Assembly: GCF_028769735.1 (NCBI RefSeq)
Contig: NC_088171.1
Coordinates: forward strand, 133,347,033-133,411,032
Length of the DNA: 64,000 nt
Origin: Zonotrichia leucophrys gambelii
Lineage: Eukaryota > Chordata > Aves > Passeriformes > Passerellidae
Reading direction: 5' to 3'
Numbering within the stretch: position 1 is the stretch's first letter; every line of letters begins with the position of its first letter. The notes under the pieces are model-generated. The model did no database searches. It saw nothing but the letters and a program-made list of their open reading frames with translations, and had not been told where the DNA came from. This document shows positions 35,921-47,804 of this stretch, in pieces. Both the position numbers and the translations under genes were made by a program.

Positions 35921-37388
35921 GAAGTCTGTGGTTTGTCATTGAATTTGTGTGAACTTGTCCCAAGAGAAGTTGGAGCTCTTGACCCTCAGCGGTACTGAGT
36001 AGGCACACACCTCACACACCTTCCTCCCTGTTCTGCTTCCACTGGAAGTAGAAATGGGTCATCCTCAAGGGGTGCTCAGCAGATATGACTCTCAACCATG
36101 TTGGTAGAAAGATTATCCCTTTTCTTCCCATTTGTTCAAGGCTTCAGCTGAGAGCACAGAGGAGAGACTTCAGCCTCAACGTGAGCATCACTGATGATGT
36201 TCAGTGGTGGATGGCAACACACACCACCTCTCCTAGTTTTCAGGAAGTACAGAAAAGTTCAGTGGCCTGGCAAAAAAAGCACAAGGATGAGGTGGGATAT
36301 TTTTGAGTCTGCTAGATAGGCACTCCCATGAAAGGAAAAGGGCAGAGAAATCAGGGTTTCACTCACTGTGCCAAAAACTAGTGTTTCAGCTTTTTTGTCC
36401 TTTGTGCTCTGTATTATTTTTCTACACTCAGTAATGACACCTGGCTTCCCCTAAGGGAGCACAGCCTGTTTGAAACTCTTCTGTCTGTCCTACAGCAGTT
36501 TCTGCTGAAGCAGGAGGTAGTGGTTAGATAATGGGATGGACTGCACTGATGAGCTGATTTCATTCTGCTCTCTGAGGGTATAGACCAACCCTGGGGACCC
36601 GCCCCTTGTAACAGGATCCAATTGCCATATATACATATTTTTTCAATTTTACTAGAGCTTTTTAAGTAGAGGGCTTTTGGAAGTAGAATTTCCTTGAGGG
36701 CCAAGAAAAAGCAACAATGCTAAGCTTTTGTCACTCCAATTTTTGCATGGTTCAAGGGCACTTGCATCCCAGTACAACACAACAAAAGGGTCCTAAATAG
36801 ACTTAAATGTGATATATTTGGTTTCAGAGAAGTGCAATATGACTGCACAAAAAATTCATCCTGTTGAGTTCCACTTATTCCATGTTCATTGCCTTGTGGC
36901 AAGACCCTTTATGGTACCACAGCAACCTACCTCAGCCTAGATATCTCCTCACACAGGAGATATATGTGTATATACAAGTTTTCTATTGTTTCATTGATTG
37001 TATTTGTAAAAGAAGTAACAGGAGTAATTACATCAATCCCAAGTCATCATCAGAATTACCCCATCCCAACCATATCCCTATACCCACATGAAACACACTG
37101 GCAAGGATTGCAATAGCCACAACAGGGAAAAGTGTGATTAAAGCACTTAGGAATAGATGGAAAGGATGAGTATTTTTAAAGGCAGCAGGAAGGCTCTCAG
37201 AAAGTTATTTGATACATACTGATACTTGAAAGACTGAGAGTGGAATTATTCTGGTATATTAAATCAAGATAAAACAGAAAAAAGGGAAGACCAGATGACT
37301 TTGAAAGAGCAAAACATATTTGTAAGAGAACAGTCTCTAAAAACTCATTAAGAAGGCCTAGATTCTGAATGATGAGATAAATTGACCT
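35921..37388. other. Non-coding DNA between the two LTRs
   Basis: No retroviral coding sequence is seen, which argues that the two LTRs are separate insertions and not the ends of one provirus. No gene or repeat family is recognised. Confidence 0.6.
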
Positions 37389-38008
37389 CCTGAGTGTCCG
37401 GTTTATTTCGGCTGTTTGAGGGGCCTGGAAAGGCCCGTGGTGGCCTTGGGGCAGCCCGCGTATCGAAGGACGAGAAGAGGCTTCAGTTCTTCTTTCTGGT
37501 TTTATGTTTATTAATTGTTTATCTAAAAGATGTTCTTTCAGCCGAACAGAGATCTGCACAGCAGTCAGCCATGGGCACACTCTCTCTGCCCTCCGGGCAG
37601 CCACGTATCTTTATACCCTTTGCTACGTATACAATATTTATCATTTTTCCCCAATACCATCTATTCTTATAACTTGGTGTACTCTCAGTAATAACCAATA
37701 GAAAGGTGCCACCGTGGCCAAAGAAGATGGAGGAGAAGAGGAAGAAGAAGGACAGGACACACCCCAATTCCTCCATCTTACTCCTCTAAACCCCCCTGTA
37801 CATAAATCTTAAACCTTGTGTCTCACTCTCTAATTAACTAATCCCTTCACCATTCACCCTGTGAAGCCCTCATCCTTGTCGTCTCCTGTGTAGGGTTAAA
37901 GTCCAGCTACCAGACACTTCTGGCAACATTCCAGGACTCCCGAGCCCCCCAAGGTGGTCTCGGAGGCTCAGCATCTCAGGGCTGAGATTTTGAGATCCGA
38001 CACCTGAG
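37389..38008 (-). mobile_element. Solo LTR of an endogenous retrovirus with 6-bp TSD, minus strand
   Basis: A 608-bp unit at 37395-38002 starts TGTCCGG and ends CCGACA, giving TG...CA with a short imperfect terminal inverted repeat. It is flanked by a perfect 6-bp duplication CCTGAG (37389-37394 and 38003-38008). On the minus strand it has the expected order of signals: an upstream U3 region, a TATAAA box (plus-strand TTTATA, 37610-37615), then AATAAA about 100 bp further on (plus-strand TTTATT, 37507-37512). A purine-rich tract lies at about 37729-37752. The overall text resembles an LTR family that I associate with songbird genomes; class II (ERVK-like) is suggested by the 6-bp duplication. 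No internal viral genes remain. The overlapping ORFs at 37197-37776 are by-products. Confidence 0.88.
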
Positions 38009-38015
38009 TATACAC

Positions 38016-38017
<2 letters not shown>

Positions 38018-38052
<35 letters not shown>
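38018..38052. repeat. (TACATA)n microsatellite
   Basis: About six units of TACATA lie immediately beside the LTR's right-hand target-site duplication, so the retrovirus integrated at the edge of, or gave space to, a simple repeat. Confidence 0.92.
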
Positions 38053-38053
<1 letters not shown>

Positions 38054-39809
38054 TCAGAGTATACAAGCTTAATTACATACTTATTGAAATTGTATAGGAA
38101 ATTTATTTTAACCCCACAAAGTCAAATTTGAAGCCAAATATTTTCTTGCTTTGTTTTTCATTTTGCCTGAGTTAAAACTCTGTCTTGCTCCAAATCAAGG
38201 GAAGATAATTTGATTTGGTTAAATGACATGATTACTGATGTATTTTCTGAATCTCTAGCTAAACTGAAGAGATGATATATGATATATGAATGTAATTTAA
38301 GTCAGATCTCTTGAGAGGAACATGCTGTAGTCTCACTGTCATTTACAGCTACAGAAAGTAATTGAAAAAGTGCTATTAGATTAAAATTGTATTCTTTTAA
38401 TCTGCCTTGGTACAGGTGTAGGTAGCTGACAGTCCCTCTAATGAGTTGGTAAGGAAGGACCAAGTCTGATTAAAAATAGAACATTTCCCCACAAGAATCT
38501 CCATTGCATTTCAGGAAAAGAAATTTTCCCTGTGAAAATCCCTGAGCAGGAAGAAGGGCAGAGACACCCTGAGCATTTCAGAGCCAGGGTCACCCCTCCG
38601 GCCCAGCCCAGCCCTCAGCTCCCCTGGGACAAGGACTCACCCCTGGGGACATCCAACCACCAACGCAGCACCAGGCCCCTGTGCATCTGGGGCTGCAGAA
38701 AGGATGGGGACATTGGACAAGGATCTTTCCTGAACCACCACAGCCTGGATGAGTCTCAACAAACTTCACTGTTAGTTTGCTGTCTATTCCTTCAGAAAGA
38801 GCAGAGCTGTAGGCAAATTTTGCAGCACTTGGGAAATTTAGTGATATGCAAAGTGTTTTTCCCAAAACTAAATGCCTGTTTTGTGGCTTTGTGAAGTTAC
38901 AGGTGGAATATATCTGAGGGATCTACATTATCCATAAATAATCCCACAGCCACAAAGAGAAATGCAGGTATCAGCAAAGGTCAGTTTCTTCTCTTAGGGC
39001 AGGGCTGGTCTTTGAGTGTGCTCCTCAGCCCAGCAGAGCAATTAGGGCTTCTCTGGTTTAAACAAAGGAGCCCACCCTACAACCCAGTGATTTATTTGCC
39101 ATTTCTGATCATGAAAAGAAATTTGCCTCTTTTTATAGTTGTAATGAAATATTCTTTTATCTAATTACTCATTCAAGTTACTAGTGGTATTATTGAACTA
39201 TGGGTAAAAGACAGAGTACTCAGAAGTAACAGAAAAGACAACTGGGCCTTAATAAAAGAATACATATTTTGCACCTTATTGAGCTGCGCAGCAAATATTA
39301 CACTAACTGGTTTATCTTAAGAAACCCTCTGTGTGCTAAAAATACTGTTGTTAGTGAGATAAACATTACAGGTTATGTGTGTTTTCCTGTCATTGATAAA
39401 ATCTGATATAAGCTCGAGTGTCTGATTTTTCAGTGATTTTTCAAAATGTTAGGATCTAAGGGATTCAGAACTGTCAAGGGAAACACTCTTTTTGACCACA
39501 GATCTCTAGAAAAGAGAAGGAAGCAGGAACAAGGGCCTGAACAGTCATGTCATTCAAAGGGAAATACTTGGGCAGAAATGAAAGGAACCTATGGATCAGC
39601 ACCTGGCTGCACTATGGGTGTCACTTCACCTTGTTTTTCCAACAGACTCTCTTCAGGGGACAAAGACTGAGGGGGAGATATGCGAAAAAGTCAGTCAAGA
39701 ATTTTTTTGCTAATTTTTATTTTTTTTAATCAGAGTCTGACATGCAAACATTTGCAGTGGAATTTGATACAGGAGTTGACATTATTTCAACATCTTTTCC
39801 AGTGCTTTT
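38053..39809. other. Unique-looking non-coding DNA
   Basis: A GC-rich patch at 38570-38760 gives overlapping ORFs on both strands (120 and 91 codons) without recognised domains. No repeat family is recognised. Confidence 0.5.
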
Positions 39810-40618
39810 TAAGATATCAGTCAAGTTTGTGGATGACCTCAAACCGGGCAAGAGTTAAAAATACACTGAGGCAGTGGGTGATTGGGAATCCAACTTCAAC
39901 AGAGCCAAAGGCAAGGCCATCCTCTGAGGATGGAGTATCCCCATGCAGCACTCCACCTTGGCTGATGCAAGGTTAGGCATCAGCTCTGCAGAGAAAGATC
40001 TGCTGGTCTTGTGGGGCAGCAGGTTGAGTACTAAGCCAGCAATGAGGCCTTGAGACAGGGGCACCAAGCCTGCATTGGTAATCCTTTCTGTCCTGGAAGA
40101 ATGATCATTCTCCTCTGCTCCACACTTGCAAGAAGCCCTGTGTCAGTTTTGAACTTCCTAGTGCAGGAATCATCAGTAAGCTGAAGTGAGTAAAGCAGAG
40201 TGTCACTCAGATGTCCAGGGGCTGGAGCACACAGTGTATGAGGAGAGAATGAGGGTTTGTTTGGTCTAGGGAAGACAAGGAGAAGGATGGATCCAATTAT
40301 CATCTTCCACCACCTAATGGGTGTTTACAGAGAAGATGAAGTCCAGTTTTTCTCAGGGGTGCACAGTGAAAGGCAGGAAGCAACAGATGCATTTTTTGGC
40401 AAAGAAATTACATTAAAAAAAAAGTTTTCCATTATAACAGTGGTTAAGCAAAGTAACAGGCTGTCTGGAGAGGTGGTGGAGATGTCCTTGGAGATTTTCA
40501 AATTGACTGGGAAGTATCCCAAGCAACCTGACCCAACTTTGATGTCAGCCCTGCTTTGAGGAGATGGGACAGAGTGACCTTCAGAGGTCTCTTCCAATCT
40601 GAATTGAACTGTGATTCA
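39810..40618 (+). mobile_element. CR1 LINE fragment, sense
   Basis: It begins in a region equivalent to late reverse-transcriptase ORF sequence (AAGTTTGTGGATGACCTC), then TGCAGAGAAAGATCTGCTGG, a GGGGCTGGAGCACACAGTG segment, CTGTCTGGAGAGGTGGTGGAG and CCTTCAGAGGTCTCTTCC. It ends near 40618 with GAACTGTGATTCA, a decayed 3' terminus. It is about 800 bp with many indels and clearly older than the copies at 17 and 26 kb. ORFs over 39680-40559 are chance openings inside it. Confidence 0.85.
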
Positions 40619-43600
40619 CTACCAATTTTTTAAATGCTTCTCTTTGAAGTCTACAGAAATATCTTCTATGCAAAACATGCTTTTTCTCTCTAATTTTAAC
40701 CATCTGAAAAATAGATTGGGGAATTTGAAGAATGTGAAGTTAAATCACAATGTGATCTACAGAGTATGGTGTTTGCTTCTGGTTAAGTCAGTGATAGCCA
40801 GAAATCATTAGACAGGTTGGTGTTGCTGTCATTTTGACAGGTGATCAAAGAAGGAAAAGAGCAAACTATTACCTTGCTCCCAGTTTGTTTAAAGACACAA
40901 AGGAAGGGTGGAGTGACCAGACTGGAATGTATTAAATTTGTTTTCAAAACCACTGGATTTTGGTTATAGGCATTTCAGGACAAAAATTTCAAAACAAGTA
41001 ATTCCCATTTTAATGAGGAAAATCTGTGTACAAAACCAGCTTTTGGACACAAATCTTGTGCTTGTGCCTCTAAGTAACCAGTTGCTAATGTAAATCAGGT
41101 GCTCAGAGGAAGAAGAGTTTTGAGTCATTTATTGTGGAGGGCAAATTTTGTGGATTCAAAATGTCTCCCCACAAATCTCTTTGGAAAATGAGTCCTGGCA
41201 TTCAATGTGACTTCTTATCCTTTGTGGCCTGTGCAATTATATGTCTCCTACTGTGTCAGTAAAGTGACTTCTTTAATTACCCTTATACCACTCCCACTTC
41301 CCAAAATGACATTCAAAAATACAGGTCTGCAAAAATCTTCAAGAGGAATAATGCTTGTATTACCCTCAAAATGGCTGCTTTAAGTTTTATTCTCAGTACA
41401 TCAATCCACATGAGAATTTTGCAGATGTTAAAAACACATACACTCTATAAATTAATCTATGCCACTTGAGGGAATTGAAGGAAAGAAAGGAAATACATAT
41501 AATTCAGTGTAATGAATTCAGATATGTGGCTTTACCACCAGCTTCATTTTCATTTTAAGTGTAGAAACTGGCAATCAAAGTTAGCACAAAGTGATAGTCT
41601 TTTTATAAATGCACATGCTTCACTGTTGGATGCTTCTTGGCTGATAAGCCTGGCTTCTCAAGAGTATTTTCAGAGAGAACCAAAAGGCAATGCTGAATAG
41701 TTCAGATGCAAAAACTGAATAGGAAATGATGCTTCAGGCAAACAAAAGCCTCAGCAATGCTTATTAATTGATTATAAATAATTTTATCTTAGAATAAAAG
41801 AAATGATTCTACCAGCAGTTTTAGAAAAGGGAGCCTCTGAGCAGAGGAAGGGGTGGGTGAGAATGGAAGGATACATTGAATACGAGCACCTTTATGCCAT
41901 CTGTGGAAACACAAATTGCAGTAGGTAAGCTGTACAAAGGAAGATCTTCCCAACATAGCATGAGGGGGTTTTTAAGTGAGAAAAGTTATCAAATGCAATT
42001 ATTCTTGTAGTGACCTCCCCAAATCTCTCTTCATCCATGCATGGATTACTGAAGGAGCATACCAGAAAGGAGACATCTAATAACCTTTAATCTCTCCCTG
42101 TTCTGGAAGTCTTTAGGTCTCTTCAGCCCTGCAGACAGGGACTGAAACCAGATGTTTAGCTGGGCCCCAAATCGTCCCCGCTCAGTTTGAGTTCCCATCA
42201 TGAGCAAATTCATTAGAACAGCTCAGATTTGCTTCCAGTGGGAGACAAAAACAGTGACTCAGTGCTGTTTTCTGTTCTGGCACTGGATTTCTGCACAACT
42301 TCATGCTTCTTGGCTTGTGTGGATGGGTCAGTGACTGATCTCTGCAAGAACAGAGTGAGGCTCTGCTAATGTGGCACACAGCAGTGCCCCAGCATTTGTA
42401 GGGTGGTCACAGCTGATTACAGAGGCAGCAATGGGAGCAGCTGTTTACCAGTATTCAAAAGAACAGAAAATCTGTGGCCACCTCTGGAAGTTTCTATGTC
42501 CTACCTCGTGCTTATAGTGGTGCTGGCATCATGGCTGCATCTGATTGCCCAGAGCCTTGCTCAGTCATAGTTTAACTTCTTCAGTAACAGGGATTTCACA
42601 GAATTCCTGGGCAGCCAGTCCATATTCACCTTCTCTCTAACCCTGTCTAATTGAAGAATTTCCCAATTCAGAGATGGTAAATGGAACCATACAGTCCTGT
42701 GGATATGAGGATCTCCTACCTGGACTGAGACACACCAATTCATCCAGGAGTTCAAAAGGTTTTTTTTCAACAGATGTTTATACCAAGTGCTAGAAACTAT
42801 TGATGATCCTCTGATTAAGTCATCCCATTTATTCAGCATTATGATGGCTAAACATCTGGATGGCTGGGTCGGGGGTCCAGGACTCTTTTATTTTATAGGC
42901 CTTCCAAATCTGAAGTAATGTGTGAAGATTATGTGTGAATGCTGTGGAGTCAGGATAATACAGCATTCTATATGTTCTAATATTTTCTTCATATTCTATC
43001 TGGGAATGTGCCCTAGAAATTGTAGACTTGAGTCTGAAGATTAATTTTGAGCACCTGGTGTGCGTCTGGACATCTGAGGACACTGTATGTGCACTCATAT
43101 GTTCACATAGGCATCAGACTTGACTTCAAAATAACAATCCATGACAGAAGATGTTTGGAACTGTGAGCACAGTGTCCATAGGCAGGCACACACCTCTATG
43201 AAGTTCACAGTTAAGGAAGGTGATCTGAAAGGTGCAATCAAGGGCCTATTATGGACCTGGAGATGTCTGCCAAAAACCCTCCATAAAAATTCTGAACCCT
43301 TGGGCAGAAAAATAAATAATTTAGAAGGGTGGTGGATTTAACTGAAGAAACAGAAATTTGAGAATTCTTTTTTTTTTTCTTTTCTAATGGATAGACAGAG
43401 TGAAAAGCTATGCTGAGACTGGTGGTGGAGAACTGCCAAGCCTTTATCAGTTGAAATGGCAGAAGAGATTAGGAAAAGGAGTATTGCCACTTTGTAAATT
43501 TTGGACTTCATGGCAGCTAACTACTGATCCCCTTCAAGTAATCATCACAAGGAAATTAAAAAAAATCATGAGAGAAATTAAAAGAAGAGACTCCAACAGA

Positions 43601-46600
43601 CACACTTTGGAGAAATGCTCCCATGACAGTGATTTGTGTTTGCACAGCCTTAGTCCCACATATCATCCAAATCACTTCTAAAACTCATGAAAATGAGGAC
43701 TGCCTTGTACAGTAACAAGGAATGCACTGTCCATTATTCACCAGAAAAATGTGTTATCAGACTCTCTCTTGAGAATGAGTTTTTCTTGAGGGAACATACC
43801 TATTATGAATGTTTGAAAAATCCAAGTGTCTATTTTAGTAAAGTCCAAACAGGTTTTTGTTTAAAGGAATGCCCTAAATATTAGTACTGGCATCTTAGAA
43901 CTAACATGGTCACAGGCGTTGCCTCTGGGATATTTCATCTTCATTCTCGATATTTCATCTTCATTCTCCTCCGTAGTTTCATTTTTGCTGCATATATGAT
44001 GCTTTTTCTTTGTATAATAACTTGAGGTATCAGAGAGACAACAGAAAAATTGCCTACAGCTTCAGCAGAGAAAGAGAGTGATAAACCCTTCAGGTTATTA
44101 TAGATGAGCCCAAAGTTGTCATTTTCCTATCCTGCAAGATTTATCAATTTCCATGCTGTTACTTATTCTTCATTAATAGCATAATGTGGACTATTTTATC
44201 TTTGGTCCCATGTCCTTTTTTATTTTATTTCATACTTTGTATCTCAGAACTGTGATAAAAAGTCATCAAAATCATTGTTGCACCATATTTATATGAACTA
44301 TAGTGATTCAGTCTTCTGTTAACTCATAAATGATGTTTTTCTGTAACTACTTGTATTTTTCCTCATTTGTCATCACAGTTCTGCCATTTGTACTACCTTT
44401 TCATTGTCTTCTTGGCTTTTTTTTTCCTCCCAGAGAATGGCATTTCTTGTATCCCATAAATATTTTAAAAAACATTTTCAAAACACTAATAAAAAAATAA
44501 AAACATTAGCAAAATGCTATTTTTGACTTGATGTCTATTTATCACCTCTTCCCTAAATATATATGTATCATGATGTTATAACTTTCACTTGAATATTACA
44601 AATCACTTCAAAAGCACAATTTTATTGAATCTCAAAATGTTTGTTGAAGGAAGAAAGTAAAAAATATCCCTACTTTTTAAGAAGAGCAAATTGTAAAAGT
44701 CACTCTGAAGTGACCTAGCCATCACTGGTGTGCAGGGAAAGGGCCCACAGCCCTGGGCTCCCCATTCCCTGCGCTGCAGATGAACAGCAGCAGCTGGTGC
44801 TCCTCCCTCTGTTCATTGGTGTTGTCTCCCTAGGAACACAGTTGTATATGTTCACAATAAACCACGGGAGCCAGGAGGTACTGCACCCTCCTACTCTGGT
44901 TATTGTCTTGTCTTTGAAAGCTCTCTCAAAACCACACAGAACATCAGAGATCCAAGGCAGAAGCTGTTTTTTATCACAGGGGACCAATCCAAGTTTGCTA
45001 ATGATGGAAAAGCATCTGTTTTCTGGGTGATCTATGCCACCTAGATGGCAGCTATTTGTTCTATCTCCTAGACTCAGTCTGCATCAGTATATTCAATTCT
45101 TCACACTCATAAATCAATTTTCTTAGTATTAACTTTGAATTTTACTTTTAATTGATAATTTAATGAGAGACCAGTACTACTCACAGACCTGTGAGGCTTT
45201 CCAACAAGGCTCTATGATTGTGAACAATGTTCTCTCAGCTAAGAAGGCCTGATCACTGTGAGTAAGACCCCAAATCATTACAGTCAAATACTTTATTTTG
45301 GGGATAGCCTTAACAAAGATACCTCAAAGAAACTATAAAAAACCACAATCCTGATATTAACTCTGGCAAGCAAGGTGTAGTATCTGCTTCAAGATGTAAG
45401 ACTTCTGTTCCAGAGCAGCTACACTTTTAGCATAAAACTTCCTTTTGGCAAAACTTCAGCAACAGTTCCTTGAAGCCAAATATGCACAAGATAGAAAAAT
45501 ATTAGCTTTTATTGATTTTGAATTTCATACCTTTTAATATCACTGAGACACCTTTAAATCTCTTTGGTCTTGTGCAGAACTCAGGGGAGACATATGGAAA
45601 TGTAAAATGAAAAGGAATTTACAGAGTTAACACATGATATTTTTCATAAAATTATCAAAGTTCATAATAAACCTTGTTAGGTTGTTTCCTTTCTTCTCCT
45701 TCTTCCCTACCCCAGCTAATCCTATCTGAAGATGGATCCAGGATGTCAGGGAACTGAAAACCTGTCCTTGAAATTTCCATATCAGGCCATATATTCAATC
45801 TTCTCTATATTTTTAATTAAATCCTATTTTTAATTAATCATAGCTTATCTGTCTTCTTTTATGAACCTCCAGATATTTCCAGTATCACCACCAGACTATG
45901 ATAGGGAGTGATATGTCACAGATAAACTGATTCCAAAGTGTAAACAAGTATAGAAGTCACCCATAACCTAACTTTAGGGGGATTTGATAGATATTATTTC
46001 CAAACACGTGCACACAGACACACACAGGCATTTTTACCTGGATACAAGCTCCTTCTGTATTGGAACAGGGGCAATTAAAATGCTTTGTTAAGATGTACGA
46101 TATCTCAGTTGGCATTTTACCCCAGGGGAGAATTTTTGCCTTTTGTATTATATGTATTCAAATTCTAGGCTTATGAAACTCAAGTCCACTGAGAATAGTA
46201 TAGATTTTAAGTGTCAAACCCTGAATCAGGTTGTGTCATTGATTTTTAAGTAGGGACTCCACATTAAAATCAATTTTTCAGCAGAAAAAATATGAAAATA
46301 TCAATAATAAGATCTCAATTCTCTTCTTAAAGAAGCTAGTAATAAAATTATCAGGAAGGCCATCGAAGTGTGTTCTAAATGCTGATACATTTCAATACAA
46401 GGAGGGGGTTTAGCTTTGTCCTTACCTGAGAAAATATGCACAGGTCATTAGAATGAGACTAGAAGAAGCAGGCAGTGTTTTGGTAATAAAGCAAAAATAT
46501 CAGAAGACTGGAAGACTAAATGGCATAAATCAGGCATAATTTAGATCTGCTTTTTAGCAATTGAGTTGCCTTAGCTTGTAAAAAGGCTATAGAGTAAAAC

Positions 46601-46718
46601 AAAACAATTCTAAGATATTTCACAGAAATACAGAGGTCAGCCATACCAGCACAGAAGGGTATGGCATAGCATTAAGAAATGTAAATAGATACCAGACATT
46701 TCATAATCCCTCTTTCAA

Positions 46719-46721
<3 letters not shown>
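40619..46721. other. Long unique-looking AT-rich stretch
   Basis: No gene is recognised over 6 kb. ORFs are all about 100 codons or shorter and lack domains. It contains the 20-bp tandem duplication and the minus-strand microexon-like block listed separately. The 43980-44300 stretch has the texture of a possible conserved element, but no diagnostic site. Confidence 0.5.
43929..43968. repeat. Perfect 20-bp tandem duplication
   Basis: Two adjacent identical copies of a 20-base unit (GATATTTCATCTTCATTCTC) at 43929-43948 and 43949-43968. The lack of any mismatch implies a recent replication-slippage event. Confidence 0.95.
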
Positions 46722-46752
<31 letters not shown>

Positions 46753-46775
46753 CAAACCAAACCAAAACAAAAAAG
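46722..46775. repeat. Poly(A) tract of 29 A followed by CCAAA-rich tail
   Basis: A29 at 46722-46750 is followed by CCCAAACCAAACCAAAAC. It is the longest homopolymer in the window. No ORF or processed-gene body is recognisable upstream. Confidence 0.92.
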
Positions 46776-47550
46776 ATGGTGTTTAAGAGTTCTGCAAATT
46801 TAACATCTCTATGAAACAAACTTGCCACTTTCATTTTAACAGATTATTTCAGTAAAAATAGAGTGTTCTAAGTATGATGTCATGCACAACCCTGGTAAAA
46901 AGTTGCTGGAGCCTTGGAGCAATCCAGCGTAGCTCCCATGAATTTAGCAGAATTTGTAAACTGAAGCATTAAGAAATAGCTTCAGACACCCAAACCACTA
47001 AAGATTGCCCCCCTCAAAACACATTAGGAAAGACTTTCATAGAACAACCATGGACATTCTTCAGTGACAATCCAGAATTAAGGAAATATCATTCTTTCCC
47101 ATCAAAAAAGCAAAGTTAATAAAAATTATTATGAAATCCCGACTGCTAAGTCATAGGTGGTGTCCATGCTCTCTCTTTGGAGAAAAGTAAAGTTCTATTC
47201 ATCTTTAGATGGATCTTTGCATTTTAAATTTGTATTTGTGGACAGCAACCCACTTTCTGCTGTCTTCACCAAAACAATTAAATCATTTATGTATAGCTTT
47301 GATAGATGTGCTAGAATGAGTCTACTAAGATTTTTTTTCCTGAAAGATCCATTTCATAAAGATGTGTCTGAAATACGAATTTTTAACACACTTACATGTA
47401 ATAATAAATGCTTCTTATGTTATCTCACAATTATTAGACCTTCGAAGAGTAATTTAAAAAGTGTAAGCAAATATTACATGACATCTTAAACATCTATTTC
47501 ATATCTGAGATTAGAATTTTTTTTTACTCTGTGAAGATAAAAGCAATATA

Positions 47551-47588
47551 AGTAAGAAAAGTAAAGTAAAGTAAGTACTTTTCTTACT
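47551..47588. repeat. 13-bp perfect inverted repeat in an (AAAGT)n tract
   Basis: AGTAAGAAAAGTA at 47551-47563 pairs perfectly with TACTTTTCTTACT at 47576-47588 across a 12-base loop made of AAGT units. AAAGT-type repeats continue on both sides to about 47604. Confidence 0.9.
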
Positions 47589-47780
47589 CAAGAAAAGTAA
47601 AGAAAAACAACAGATATTGATAATCTGGTAAAAAATAACAAAAATGCAATTTTAAACTAGGAGTATAAGAACAGAAATTTATGTAATGTAATAGCAATTC
47701 TTCAAAAAAATTTCACAATACAAAGACATTTTAATAATAGTAAAATCGTACATACTTGCATTGTTTTAACTTTTTAACTA

Positions 47781-47804
47781 ATGAATGAATGAATGAATGA
47801 ATGA
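47781..47804. repeat. (ATGA)6 microsatellite
   Basis: Six perfect ATGA units. Confidence 0.95.

Noticed and set aside
37197..37604. 135-codon minus-strand ORF
   Set aside because: It straddles the LTR end and the flanking DNA, so it cannot be an ancestral gene.
35494..38002. The two LTRs as the ends of one provirus
   Set aside because: Their sequences and lengths are unrelated, each has its own target-site duplication, and no viral genes lie between them.
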